A stretch of DNA of 64,000 nucleotides from Neisseria lisongii (GTDB taxonomy: Bacteria > Pseudomonadota > Gammaproteobacteria > Burkholderiales > Neisseriaceae). Below are positions 41,270-50,901 of this stretch, piece after piece. How positions within the stretch are numbered: position 1 is the first letter of the stretch; each line of letters begins with the position of its first letter. Below the pieces are notes generated by a model, which saw only the letters and a list, made by a program, of their open reading frames with translations, made no database searches and was not told where the DNA came from. A program made the translations under genes and the position numbers. The stretch lies in contig NZ_CP116766.1 of assembly GCF_028463985.1 (NCBI RefSeq), positions 558,001 to 622,000 of the forward strand. Direction: 5' to 3'.

Positions 41270-41932
41270 ATGAACACGCTTTATCTGCACGCCTACCATC
41301 ATTTTTTCCCCGACCAAGCAGGTAACAATCAAAACCTGCGCCATCAACTCAAACAATACGGCATCGACAGCCGCCGTCAGGCACGGTTTACCCAGTTGGC
41401 GCTGCTTGGCGCATTACCGCTGCAACACCGGATCAACAGCCAAACCGCCGTTTACCTGTCATCGCCATACAGCTCGCCGGAAAAATTCGATAGGGCATTT
41501 GCCGCCGTCCACCAACACCAAACTCCCAGCCCCTTAGACTTTATGGCAAACACCCATAATGCCGCCGTTTTCCATCTGGCGCAGCTTTGGAACATACAGG
41601 CCGAAACCCTGTTTTTAAGCATAGATACCCATCAACACTGGCAACCCGTCTGGCTGGCACAAAATTATCTCGCCCACAATCCTGACGGACAAATCTTACT
41701 CGGCTGGGCATTTGAAGCAGGAAGCATCGGCGGACGGGAAGGAAGCTGCTGGTGGCTGCTCGGCAGCAAAGCAGACGGCGCATTGGCAGAAATCGGGTTT
41801 ACCCCATCGGCAGACAACTTGGCAGCTACCGACTTTCTCGCACCATTTACACAGTTTGAACAAGATATTGTTTGGAAGAAAAAAGTGATGTTTGTGGCAG
41901 AAGGGCTGGCAGCGTTGTCAGTTTGCAAATAA
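41270..41932 (+). CDS. Ketosynthase-like protein lacking the catalytic Cys
   Basis: The protein has 220 residues. It is similar in length and arrangement to a short chain-length factor: at the position of the active-site Cys it reads FMANTHNAAVF, with Asn-Thr-His in place of the Cys. It begins at the ATG at 41270-41272, 8 bases after the ketosynthase stop. It probably partners the ketosynthase at 40212. It is the last gene of the rightward operon; rep lies beyond it on the opposite strand. Confidence 0.75.
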   Translation: MNTLYLHAYHHFFPDQAGNNQNLRHQLKQYGIDSRRQARFTQLALLGALPLQHRINSQTAVYLSSPYSSPEKFDRAFAAVHQHQTPSPLDFMANTHNAAVFHLAQLWNIQAETLFLSIDTHQHWQPVWLAQNYLAHNPDGQILLGWAFEAGSIGGREGSCWWLLGSKADGALAEIGFTPSADNLAATDFLAPFTQFEQDIVWKKKVMFVAEGLAALSVCK

Positions 41933-42032
41933 TCGCAGTTCTGCGGTCTATAGCTGAATATATATAAATCAGTAATTTAATGATATTTATGTATTTTTGT
42001 CTGACAAAGTGAAAAATACAACTGCTTGTATA

Positions 42033-44045
42033 TCAGCCATCTACCGTTTTTTTGCTTTTGTCCGCTAACATCTGCATCATGTCCGCCATCATGCTGCGGC
42101 CTTCGGCTTTGCTGACGATGGGGTCGCTGTCTTTTCGGCCGAGGATTTTGATGTCTTCCTGCGGCATTTCGGCGATGAAGCGGCTGGGATCGGGGAAGTG
42201 CAGCAGCCCTTGCCGTTTGCGTTTCAGGCAATGGGTCAGGGTCAGTTGGCGTTTGGCGCGGGTAATGCCGACATACATCAGGCGGCGTTCTTCTTCGACG
42301 TTGTTTTCTTCGATGCTGTCGCTGTGCGGCAGAATGCCTTCTTCGCAGCCGATCAGGAACACATAGGGATATTCCAAACCTTTGGAGGCGTGGAGGGTGG
42401 AGAGGCGGACGCTGTCGATTTCTTCTTCGTCTTTGCCTTCTAAAAGGGTCATCAGGGCGATGGTTTGGGCGATTTCGATGATGTTTTTGCCGTCTTCTCC
42501 GCTTTTTCTCGCCAGCCAGCCGGCGAGGTCGCAGACGTTGCGCCATTTGATTTCGCCGGCTTTGCCGTCTTCGTTGTTCAGCAGGTGGGTTTCGTAGTTG
42601 ATTTCTTTGAGTAAATCGTTGAGCAGTTGGCCGGCATCTTCGGTTTCGGCCATGTTGCGGTAGCGTTCCATCATGGTCATAAATGCCTGCAGGTGGGTTT
42701 GGTTGGCGGTGGCGAGCAGGCTTTGGGCGTTGCCGTTTAATGCTGCTTCATACAGGCTGCATTCGTGTTCTTTGGCATAGTGGTTGAGTTTGCCCAAGGT
42801 TACGTCGCCTATGCCCCGTTTGGGTGAGGTGGCGGCACGCAGAAAGGCGGGGTCGTCATTCGGGTTGGCGAGCAGGCGGATATAGGCCAAGATGTCTTTG
42901 ATTTCGGCTTTGTCGAAAAAGCTCTGTCCGCCCGATAATTGGTAGGGGACACGGGCGGAGCGCAGGGCTTCTTCCAGCAGGCGTGCTTGATGGTTGCCCC
43001 GATAGAGTACGGCAAAATCGGCGTATCGGGTTTTGTCGCCGCCGACCAGTTTTTGTTTGACAATCTGGCTGACCACCCATTCAGCTTCGTGCTGTTCGTT
43101 TTGGCAGGCAACGACTTTGACAATTTCGCCTGCGCCCAGTTGCGACCACAAGGTTTTGGGGAACAGTTTGGGATTGTTGGCAATTACTTGGTTGGCGATT
43201 TTCAAAATGCGGGCGGTGGAACGGTAGTTTTGTTCCAACTTGATGATTTTCATCTGCGGATAGTCTTCCTGCATTTTACGCAGGTTTTCCATATTCGCAC
43301 CGCGCCAAGCGTAAATAGACTGGTCGTCGTCGCCGACGGCGGTAAACATGCCTTCCAAGCCGGTGAGCAGTTTCATCAGGGTAAACTGGCAGGTGTTGGT
43401 GTCTTGGCATTCGTCCACCAACAGATAGCGCAGGCGGCGTTGCCATTTGTTGCGCACCTCGCTGTTGTTTTGCAGCAGCATGGCGGGCAGGCGGATTAAG
43501 TCGTCAAAATCCACCGCCTGATAGTTTTCTAAGGTTGCCTGATAACCGGCATACAGGCGGGCGGTTTGCTTTTCCCATTCGTTTGAGGCCGTCTGAAAAA
43601 CCGCTTCGGGCATTTTTAAATCGTTTTTCCACAATGAGATCTGGTGTTGGGCTTTAAACAGCGCTTCTTTGCCCGTCATTTCGGCCAGTTCGCCGATGAT
43701 TTTGGCACTGTCGGTCGAGTCGAGAATCGAGAAGTTTTTTTTGTAACCGATATGTTTGGCCTCTTCCCGCAAAATCCGCATTCCCAGCGAGTGAAACGTG
43801 CAGATGGTCAGGCCGCGGGTCTGATTGCGGGGCAGCATTTTGGCAATGCGTTCCTGCATTTCCTTGGCCGCTTTATTGGTAAAAGTAATCGCCGCAATCT
43901 GATGGGCGGGGTAGCCGATGTGGGTAATCAGATGTTTGATTTTTTGGGTAATCACACCGGTTTTGCCGCTACCGGCACCGGCCAGCACCAATAAAGGGCC
44001 GCCCAAATATTGAACCGCCGCCAGCTGTTGGGGATTGAGTTTCAT
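42033..44045 (-). CDS. rep: ATP-dependent DNA helicase Rep
   Basis: This 670-residue superfamily 1A helicase has the Q-motif/Walker A region LNPQQLAAVQYLGG and AGAGSGKT (residues 21-28). DECQDTN (about 218) is motif II, DDDQSIYAWRGA (about 248) motif III, and STLHASKGLEYPYVFLIG (about 553) the later motif. Length and motifs fit Rep, which clears proteins ahead of replication forks. It stands convergent to the pigment cluster, separated by 100 AT-rich bases. Confidence 0.95.
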   Translation of the reverse strand: MKLNPQQLAAVQYLGGPLLVLAGAGSGKTGVITQKIKHLITHIGYPAHQIAAITFTNKAAKEMQERIAKMLPRNQTRGLTICTFHSLGMRILREEAKHIGYKKNFSILDSTDSAKIIGELAEMTGKEALFKAQHQISLWKNDLKMPEAVFQTASNEWEKQTARLYAGYQATLENYQAVDFDDLIRLPAMLLQNNSEVRNKWQRRLRYLLVDECQDTNTCQFTLMKLLTGLEGMFTAVGDDDQSIYAWRGANMENLRKMQEDYPQMKIIKLEQNYRSTARILKIANQVIANNPKLFPKTLWSQLGAGEIVKVVACQNEQHEAEWVVSQIVKQKLVGGDKTRYADFAVLYRGNHQARLLEEALRSARVPYQLSGGQSFFDKAEIKDILAYIRLLANPNDDPAFLRAATSPKRGIGDVTLGKLNHYAKEHECSLYEAALNGNAQSLLATANQTHLQAFMTMMERYRNMAETEDAGQLLNDLLKEINYETHLLNNEDGKAGEIKWRNVCDLAGWLARKSGEDGKNIIEIAQTIALMTLLEGKDEEEIDSVRLSTLHASKGLEYPYVFLIGCEEGILPHSDSIEENNVEEERRLMYVGITRAKRQLTLTHCLKRKRQGLLHFPDPSRFIAEMPQEDIKILGRKDSDPIVSKAEGRSMMADMMQMLADKSKKTVDG

Positions 44046-44116
44046 GGAGAAATCGGAATGGGAAAAGAAGACGGTTATTATAACGGAGAACGGTGTATCT
44101 GCGGCAATGTCGTTTA

Positions 44117-44161
44117 AAAGCGAGGCCGTCTGAAAATCAGGTTTTCAGACGGCCTCGCTTT
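44117..44161. terminator. Extended DUS inverted-repeat terminator
   Basis: A 20-base arm (44117-44136) ending GTCTGAAAA pairs perfectly with 44142-44161 around a 5-base loop. The stem extends beyond the uptake sequence by AAAGCGAG on each side. Confidence 0.85.
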
Positions 44162-44173
44162 CACACAGTATGC

Positions 44174-45538
44174 TTAAAACAGGTTGCTGACAAAAATCAG
44201 CAGAATTACCAGCGGCACCAGATATTTGACATACATAAACCAAATATTCACCGTAGTATGATTACCCTTATACAGCAGCTCGTCTTTGGCTTCGTCTTTC
44301 ATCACAAAGCCGACAAACAGCGCCGAGCCGAGGGCGGTCAGCATAAACAGAATATTGCCGCTGATATAGTCGAACGCATCAAAAATATTGCGTCCCAAAA
44401 CCGACACGTCTTTCCACGGGCCGTAGCTCAGGATAGACGGCAGGTTGCCCAAAACGAAAATACCCGCCAACACCAGCGTAATCGCCATACTGCGGCGGAT
44501 TTTGGTTTTTTCCTGAATGGTGGTAATCAACACTTCATAAATCGTCAGCGAAGTCGTCAGCGCCGCAATCAGCAGCAGCGAGAAAAAAATCACCGCAAAC
44601 AGCGGGCCGGCCCACATATTGGAGAACACAATCGGCAGGCTTTGGAACACCAAAGTCGGGCCGGAATTGGGCGCAACGCCGAAGCTGAACAGCGACGGGA
44701 AAATCATAAAACCGGCCAACACCGCAATCAGCGTATTGGTAATCGCAGTAATCACCGCCGTCTGCACCAAATCTTCGTTTTTATCCAAATAGCTCGACAG
44801 CGTAATCATCACACCAAAGCCCAAGCTCAGAGCAAAAAACACCTGTCCCAATACAAACACAAACAGTTGCGGCGTAATTTTGCTAAAGTCCGGTTTCAGA
44901 TAAAAAGTAATCCCTTCCATCGCCCCCGGCAGCGTAACATTGCGCACCACCATCGCAATCAGGAACACAAACAGCAGCGGCATCAGATATTTCGCCGCCT
45001 TTTCAATCCCGCCAATCACACCCTTAACCAAAATCCATTGATTAACAAGCACAAACAGCAAAGTATAAAACGCAATTTCCCACGGGCTGTTTTCAATATG
45101 TTCCACAAAAAACGCCTTCGTCAATTCACCGCTGACCGGCTGCGAAATATCCAAACCGCCGCCGATAATATTGACGATATAGCTGATGACCCAGCCGCCC
45201 AGCACCATATAATAAGCCATAATCCCGAACGCACCGAGCAGGCTGCTCCAGCCGACCAGCTTCCAAAATTTGGCAACCGGTTTACCGTTCATCGTACCGG
45301 CAAACGCATCCAAAGTATTCACACCCTTGCGGCGGCCGATAACGTTCTCCACCAAAATCATCGGAATACCGATAACAAACATGGCAATACAAAACAAAAA
45401 CACATAAGCCCCGCCGCCGTTTTCACCAACAAGATACGGAAAGCGCCAAGTCGCACCAAAGCCGACAGTCGCACCGGCCACGGTCAAAATATAAGTCAAA
45501 CGGCTGGACCACGTTTGACGGGAAGGTTGGGAGGACAT
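44174..45538 (-). CDS. Sodium-dependent transporter of the NSS (SNF) family
   Basis: This 454-residue inner-membrane protein has eleven or twelve helices of the LeuT-like fold. The start segment WSSRLTYILTVAGATVGFGATWRFPYL, with the unwound region GATVGFGATWRFP in helix 1, is the family signature. These carriers import amino acids, amines or similar solutes with Na+. The substrate is not readable from sequence. The gene is between the DUS hairpin after rep and an AT-rich gap, so it is probably monocistronic. Confidence 0.9.
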   Translation of the reverse strand: MSSQPSRQTWSSRLTYILTVAGATVGFGATWRFPYLVGENGGGAYVFLFCIAMFVIGIPMILVENVIGRRKGVNTLDAFAGTMNGKPVAKFWKLVGWSSLLGAFGIMAYYMVLGGWVISYIVNIIGGGLDISQPVSGELTKAFFVEHIENSPWEIAFYTLLFVLVNQWILVKGVIGGIEKAAKYLMPLLFVFLIAMVVRNVTLPGAMEGITFYLKPDFSKITPQLFVFVLGQVFFALSLGFGVMITLSSYLDKNEDLVQTAVITAITNTLIAVLAGFMIFPSLFSFGVAPNSGPTLVFQSLPIVFSNMWAGPLFAVIFFSLLLIAALTTSLTIYEVLITTIQEKTKIRRSMAITLVLAGIFVLGNLPSILSYGPWKDVSVLGRNIFDAFDYISGNILFMLTALGSALFVGFVMKDEAKDELLYKGNHTTVNIWFMYVKYLVPLVILLIFVSNLF

Positions 45539-45848
45539 AAATCACTCACTCCTGTTAAATTAAGTAAAGCCCTGATTATACGCCGCCTTTAGCATTGATG
45601 ATAACTGAATATTAAAAATGATAGCAGTGAAATTTACTGAATTTATGGAGATAAATAGGGAATTATTCTAAAAATTGTACTGTAATAAAAATACAAACAG
45701 GGGAAATCGCTAAAACAGGATTTTGTAGGTGAATGAAAAAATGGCGGGTAAGAAAGGCGGCAGGATTGCCGGAAAAAATACAGTCAGGCCGTCTGAAAAT
45801 TAATTTTCAGACGGCCTAACTACTTGTCGGACAGATGTTCCTAAATCC
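45539..45848. other. Intergenic region
   Basis: About 310 bases, AT-rich from 45600 to 45740, with no credible gene. It holds one DUS palindrome (45786-45817). Confidence 0.6.
45786..45817. terminator. DUS palindrome terminator
   Basis: AGGCCGTCTGAAAATT (45786-45801) meets its exact complement (45802-45817) with no loop bases. It lies after the ydgA-like gene on the minus strand. Confidence 0.75.
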
Positions 45849-47414
45849 TTATTGAGCAGCTTGTGTTTCGCTGTCTTCCGGCAGCAGGTCGCTTTCGGGA
45901 ATTTCCGGTTCGGGTGTGCGTTCGAGAACTTTGCCGTTGAGTTTCAAAGTGTTGTCTTGCAAGGTCAGGCGGGTGCGGACGTTGTTTTTATCCAGCGTCA
46001 GATATTGGTCGCGCGCCATCACCTGCAGGGTGTTGTCCACCATCAGCCGCAGGGTTTCGTTGATGTCGTCGATATTGGCACGGCCGGCGGCTTCGTCTTC
46101 GGGATTGACGCTGAAAATGCTGCGGGCTTGGTTTACGGCAAGTTGTTCGAGCATTTTTTGCGGTACTCGGATATCGAAATCGGCATGGGTTTTGCCCAGC
46201 ATATCGGCCAAGTTGTCCATATCTTTGACGGTCAGACCTTTGAAGGCGAGCGAACCTTTAACATCCACTTCGCCCTGCGGCATGGAAAAGGTAAAGGTTT
46301 TGACGTTTAACACCGGATCTTGGGTAAACAAACCGGAGGCTTCGGTTTTGGCCGTCTGAATTAAGGTGTTTTGAATTTCGCTTTCGCTCATATTGCGGCC
46401 GGCGATTTCTGCCAGTTTGTTTTTCAGCGCCAGCAGGCTCGGTGCGTCTAAGTGTTCGGCGGCGATGTGGATATCGAGCGGACCGTATTGCTCGTTGCCG
46501 TAAGCCAGTTTTTCGAATTGGAAACGGCCTTCGCTGTTGATAAAGCGGTCGGCTTCACGGGTGTCGGTAGCAAATTTGAGTTTGCCGACTTCGATTTTGG
46601 ACGGGGCAACAGTTCCGGTCGGGTTGATAAAGGCACCGATTTGCAAATCGGTAACCAAATTCACCAGCTCGTTGAGTTTGACATTGTAATCAATGCCTTC
46701 TTTCCACTGCATCAGGAAATTATCGAGCATCAGGCTGCTTTTGCCCAGCGACAGACGGTTGCTGCCGTCGGTGGTTTCAGATTGGAAGTGCAGGCCGTTG
46801 AAGGCAATATCGCCCTTGTCCGCCAGTTTGACCTGCAACGCAGGCGCAAGATAGTCGTGACGGTAGGTATCGAAATTGTTGCCGTAGGCGGTTGTGCCGC
46901 CGAGGCCTTTCCAGTTGAGCTTGATGCCGGAAAGTTCTTCATAATCGAATGCGGGAACATTCAGACTGATTTCGCCGCTGCCGTTGAAATACACGGTATT
47001 GGTCATATTAACCGGCGTTTGCCCGCCGAAGAAGCGGGAAAGGACTTTTTCGGCTTCAGGGTGGTATTTAAATTCGGTTTCGATATATGCCCGAGTACCG
47101 ACCCCGCCGGCAAACGGACCGTGCTTGATATGATTGACGATGGTAACCGGCTGTTGCAGCACGGTTTTCAGATTGTCGGGCAGATATTTTTCGGTATTGT
47201 GAAGCAGCGTCGGTTTCAGACGGATAACCGTGGTTTCGGTAGAAGTAAACCAGCCCCGCTCGTATTGGCGGGATTCAACGGTTAGAAAACCGGATTCCTG
47301 CAGGAGTTTTTGTTGGGCGGTGAGGCTTTCTTCCGCTTTGATACCGAGATAATAGGGCGTACCCAGCGCAGCGGCGGCAACGGCAGCCGCAGTCGGGATA
47401 AGAAACTTTTTCAT
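45849..47414 (-). CDS. YdgA family (DUF945) envelope protein
   Basis: The protein has 521 residues from the ATG at 47412-47414; a TTG four codons upstream is less likely. A hydrophobic N-terminal segment (about 3-22) acts as signal or anchor, and the rest is a long beta-rich periplasmic domain. The C-terminus has an acidic, Pro/Glu-rich tail. YdgA homologues are widespread proteobacterial proteins of poorly defined function in the periplasm. No partner genes adjoin. Confidence 0.8.
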   Translation of the reverse strand: MKKFLIPTAAAVAAAALGTPYYLGIKAEESLTAQQKLLQESGFLTVESRQYERGWFTSTETTVIRLKPTLLHNTEKYLPDNLKTVLQQPVTIVNHIKHGPFAGGVGTRAYIETEFKYHPEAEKVLSRFFGGQTPVNMTNTVYFNGSGEISLNVPAFDYEELSGIKLNWKGLGGTTAYGNNFDTYRHDYLAPALQVKLADKGDIAFNGLHFQSETTDGSNRLSLGKSSLMLDNFLMQWKEGIDYNVKLNELVNLVTDLQIGAFINPTGTVAPSKIEVGKLKFATDTREADRFINSEGRFQFEKLAYGNEQYGPLDIHIAAEHLDAPSLLALKNKLAEIAGRNMSESEIQNTLIQTAKTEASGLFTQDPVLNVKTFTFSMPQGEVDVKGSLAFKGLTVKDMDNLADMLGKTHADFDIRVPQKMLEQLAVNQARSIFSVNPEDEAAGRANIDDINETLRLMVDNTLQVMARDQYLTLDKNNVRTRLTLQDNTLKLNGKVLERTPEPEIPESDLLPEDSETQAAQ

Positions 47415-47498
47415 TGCTTCAGACAATCAGATAAAGGATTGAAAGTGCCAAGCATAGCATTTTTTAGAGGATTTGTCTTGGACGATGGGACGCTGCAA

Positions 47499-47539
47499 AA
47501 TCAGGCCGTCTGAAAACTCGATTTTCAGACGGCCTGATT
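47499..47539. terminator. DUS inverted-repeat terminator
   Basis: AATCAGGCCGTCTGAAAA (47499-47516) pairs with its complement (47522-47539), an 18-bp stem, directly after the tkt stop (minus strand). Confidence 0.82.
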
Positions 47540-47562
47540 TTTTGCGTTTGTCGGTTTGGCCG

Positions 47563-49542
47563 TTACAGCACGGATTTGACGGCGGCGACAACGTTGTCGG
47601 CGGTGAAGCCGAACAGTTTGAACAGTTCTTCCGCAGGGGCGGATTCGCCGAAGCGGTCGATGCCGACGACTGCGCCGTTGAGTCCGACATATTTGTACCA
47701 GCCGTCGCTTGCGCCGGCTTCTACGGCGATGCGCGGCAAGCCTTCGGGGAGGACGGTGGTTTTGTAGGCGGTATCTTGGCGGTCGAATACGTTGGTGGAG
47801 GGCATGGATACGACATTTACGCCGATGCCTTGTTCTGCCAGTTTGGTTTGGGCTTCCAGCGCTAATGCGACTTCTGAACCGGTGGCGATAATCACGGCAC
47901 GGGCTTGGCCTTGGGCTTCACGCAAAACGTAGCCGCCCCGTTTGATGTTGTCCAACTGTTGTTGGCTGCGGTTTTGGAACGGGAGGTTTTGGCGGCTGAA
48001 AATCAGGCTGGACGGGCTGCTTGGGGCTTTGGCGGCTTCTGCCCATGCGACCAGTGATTCGGCGGTGTCGCAAGGCCGCCATACGTTCATGTTCGGAATC
48101 AGGCGCAGGGTGGCGGTTTGTTCGATCGGTTGGTGGGTCGGGCCGTCTTCGCCCAAGCCGATGGAGTCGTGGGTAAAGACGAAAATCGGGTTGATTTTCA
48201 TCAGGGCGGCCATGCGCAGGGCGTTGCGTTCGTATTCGCTGAACATCAGGAAAGTGGCACCGAACGGTTTGATGCCGCCGTGCAGCGCCATGCCGTTCAT
48301 CACTGCGCCCATGCCGAATTCGCGTACGCCGTAGTGAATGTAGTTGCCGCCTTGTTCGCGGGTTACGGACACACTGTTTGACCAGTCGGTGAGGTTGGAG
48401 GGGGTGAGGTCTGCCGAGCCGCCGACAAATTCGGGTAATACTTTTGCCAGCATTTCAATGCTGTTTTGGCTGGCTTTGCGGGTGGCGACGGTTTCGGCTT
48501 TGCTGCACACTTCCTGCAATGCGGCTTGGACGGCGGCATCGAAGTTGTCCGGCAAGGCTTTGTTCATGCGGCGGATAAATTCGGCGGCAAGTTCGGGGAA
48601 TTGGGCTTGGTAGCGGGCGAAGAGTTCGTTCCACTGGTTTTCCAGTTTGGCACCTTTTTCTTTGGCATTCCATGCGTCGTAAATATCTTGCGGGATTTCA
48701 AACGCAGGATGATTCCAGCCCAGATGTTTGCGGGTGGCTTCGATTTCTTCCGCACCCAGCGGTGCGCCGTGGGTTTTGTGGCTGCCTTCTTTGTTGGCTG
48801 CGCCTTTGCCGATCAGGGTTTTGCAGCAGATTAGCGAGGGTTTGCCGGTTTCGGCATGGGCGGCTTCGATGGCGGCTTTCAGTTCACCGGTGTCGTGGCC
48901 GTTTACGTTGGGGACAACGTGCCAGCCGTAGCTTTCAAAGCGTTGCGGGATATTTTCGGTGAACCAGCCGTCCACTTTGCCGTCGATGGAGATGTTGTTG
49001 TCGTCGTATAACACAATCAGTTTGCCCAAGCCCAGTGTGCCGGCCAGCGAGCAGGCTTCGTGGGATACGCCTTCCATCATGCAGCCGTCGCCCATAAATA
49101 CGTAGGTGTGGTGGTCGACGATATTGAAACCGTCTTTGTTAAATTCGGCGGCGAGGATTTTTTCTGCCAGTGCCATGCCCACGGCGTTGGCAATGCCTTG
49201 TCCCAGCGGGCCGGTGGTGGTTTCTACGCCGTCGGTGTAGCCGTATTCGGGGTGGCCGGGGGTTTTGCTGTGCAGTTGGCGGAAGTTTTTCAAGTCGTCA
49301 ATCGACAAATCGTAGCCGGTCAGGTGCAGCAGGCTGTAGAGAATCATCGAGGCGTGGCCGTTGGAGAGAATGAAACGGTCCCGGTTGTAGAATTTCGGGT
49401 TGGCCGGATTGTGTTTGAGAAACTGCGTCCATAATACTTCGGCCATTTCTGCCATGCCCATCGGAGCGCCGGGGTGGCCGGAGTTGGCTTTTTGTACGGC
49501 ATCGACTGAGAGGAAGCGGATTGCGTTTGCCAGTTGCGACAT
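47563..49542 (-). CDS. tkt: Transketolase
   Basis: The protein has 659 residues. Transketolase moves two-carbon units in the pentose phosphate pathway with thiamine diphosphate. Signature stretches are IRFLSVDAVQKANSGHPGAPMGMA at the start, GDGCMMEGVSHEA (about residues 156-168) for ThDP binding, and FVFTHDSIGLGEDGPTHQP (about 465-483). The ATG at 49540-49542 gives a normal length; the frame extends upstream without matching the family. It lies 107 bases downstream of the GT4 gene. Confidence 0.96.
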   Translation of the reverse strand: MSQLANAIRFLSVDAVQKANSGHPGAPMGMAEMAEVLWTQFLKHNPANPKFYNRDRFILSNGHASMILYSLLHLTGYDLSIDDLKNFRQLHSKTPGHPEYGYTDGVETTTGPLGQGIANAVGMALAEKILAAEFNKDGFNIVDHHTYVFMGDGCMMEGVSHEACSLAGTLGLGKLIVLYDDNNISIDGKVDGWFTENIPQRFESYGWHVVPNVNGHDTGELKAAIEAAHAETGKPSLICCKTLIGKGAANKEGSHKTHGAPLGAEEIEATRKHLGWNHPAFEIPQDIYDAWNAKEKGAKLENQWNELFARYQAQFPELAAEFIRRMNKALPDNFDAAVQAALQEVCSKAETVATRKASQNSIEMLAKVLPEFVGGSADLTPSNLTDWSNSVSVTREQGGNYIHYGVREFGMGAVMNGMALHGGIKPFGATFLMFSEYERNALRMAALMKINPIFVFTHDSIGLGEDGPTHQPIEQTATLRLIPNMNVWRPCDTAESLVAWAEAAKAPSSPSSLIFSRQNLPFQNRSQQQLDNIKRGGYVLREAQGQARAVIIATGSEVALALEAQTKLAEQGIGVNVVSMPSTNVFDRQDTAYKTTVLPEGLPRIAVEAGASDGWYKYVGLNGAVVGIDRFGESAPAEELFKLFGFTADNVVAAVKSVL

Positions 49543-49649
49543 AGTATGTGTACCTTTCTTGCGGCCTTGCGGTAAGGCCGTCTGAAAATGATGTGTTGGT
49601 CGGGAAAATAAAACAGCTTCCGAATTATCGCCTGTTTCGCCGTGCCGAA

Positions 49650-50825
49650 TCAAGGCTTGTTGTTGGCAATCAGGCGGGAAAATGTGTTTTTCAGACGGCC
49701 TGTAACGGCTGCTTCGCCAAATTCTGCCAAGCAGTTTTGCCGCAGGGTGTCGGGAGAATAGCGGTTTGGGTTGTCGTGCATATCGATGAGGGCTTGGGCG
49801 AGGGCGGCGGGATTGTCGGTCGGAACGAGCAGGCCGTTGTTGGGATTGACGATGGATTCCGGCCCGCCGCAGCGGGTGGCAATCAGGGGCAAGCCTTGCG
49901 ACAGGGCTTCGATAAAGACAACGCCGAATGTTTCGGTGCGGCTGGCCAATACAAAAGCATGGCTCTGCCGCATCAGGGACAATACTTCGTCGGTTTTCAG
50001 ACGGTCTGCAAACGAGACGGCACGGGCAATGCCCAAATCTGCCGCCATTTGCCGCAGTTTGGCGGCTTCCGGCCCGTCGCCGCCGATGTTCAAACGCATA
50101 TTCGGACGTTGCTGCAGGGCTTGGGCGAAGGCGGGCAACAGAATGTCGAAGCCTTTGAGCTGCCGCAGATGGGCGACCGAGCAAAAGGTGAAAGGCTGCT
50201 GCGTTTTATCGGGAAAGGTAAACGCTTCGGCGAAGTTGCTGCCCAAAATATTCGGCAAATACTGCCAGTCCAATCCGTATTTTTGCTGGAGCAGGGCGCA
50301 TAAATCACGGCTGACGGCGAAACGTGCGCTGCAGTTTTGTGCCGCTGCGTGCATGGACGGCCATTGGTTGCGGCGCACCAGATTGCGGGCAAAAATGCTG
50401 CTGTGTTCGGTAATTACGTAGGGAATGCCGTAGCGGCGGTAGATGGCGTGCGCCAGAATGCCGCCGTAGTTCATGGCGTGGGCGTGGACGGCATCGGGGC
50501 GGCCGTTGTCGGCGATATAGCGTTCAAACGCCGCCAGTCCGGCATTCACCCAGCGGATGCGGTCGATATCGACAATCGGACAGCGGGGGAAAAAATACAT
50601 GCTGTCGTAGGCATAAGTGTTCAGTCCGCCTTGGCGGTGGCGGCGCAATCCGTAAGGGCCGGCGAACACGCTGGCCGGTTCGCTGCGCAGGTAGCGGAAC
50701 ATCGGGGCGATTACGCCGACAGTGCATCCGGCCCGCTGCAAGGCCTGCGCCTGATTGCGGAAGAATATACCGTCCACATCGTGTTCGGATTTGGGATACC
50801 AAGAGGGGATAACGACAATGTGCAT
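49650..50825 (-). CDS. Family 4 glycosyltransferase
   Basis: This 391-residue GT-B fold protein starts MHIVVIPSWYPKSEHDVDGIFFRNQAQAL, the usual N-terminal Rossmann strand with acceptor-side contacts. It has the C-terminal nucleotide-sugar region SRTETFGVVFIEALSQGLPLIATRCGGPESIV (the E-x7-E motif, about residues 297-324). It probably adds a sugar to a polysaccharide or glycolipid. No other glycan genes are next to it, so the acceptor is unknown. Its last residues lie in an uptake-sequence region. Confidence 0.88.
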   Translation of the reverse strand: MHIVVIPSWYPKSEHDVDGIFFRNQAQALQRAGCTVGVIAPMFRYLRSEPASVFAGPYGLRRHRQGGLNTYAYDSMYFFPRCPIVDIDRIRWVNAGLAAFERYIADNGRPDAVHAHAMNYGGILAHAIYRRYGIPYVITEHSSIFARNLVRRNQWPSMHAAAQNCSARFAVSRDLCALLQQKYGLDWQYLPNILGSNFAEAFTFPDKTQQPFTFCSVAHLRQLKGFDILLPAFAQALQQRPNMRLNIGGDGPEAAKLRQMAADLGIARAVSFADRLKTDEVLSLMRQSHAFVLASRTETFGVVFIEALSQGLPLIATRCGGPESIVNPNNGLLVPTDNPAALAQALIDMHDNPNRYSPDTLRQNCLAEFGEAAVTGRLKNTFSRLIANNKP

Positions 50826-50901
50826 GGCGGTTTCGGAATGGAAAGCGGAAAGGGCGTTTTTCAGACGGCGTGAGGCCGTCTGAAAAACGGTTGCAGGGAA
50901 T

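Noticed and set aside
44093..45592. Long rightward open frame opposite the NSS transporter
   Set aside because: It is a shadow rich in His, Arg and Gln across a gene with clear membrane-protein signatures on the other strand.
47650..47661. GAAGCGGTC as a Pasteurellaceae uptake motif outside the island
   Set aside because: It lacks the full ACAAGCGGT core and lies in ordinary neisserial coding sequence.
49543..50184. N-terminal extension of the transketolase frame
   Set aside because: It overlaps the GT4 gene on another frame and does not match transketolase; the start at 49542 fits.
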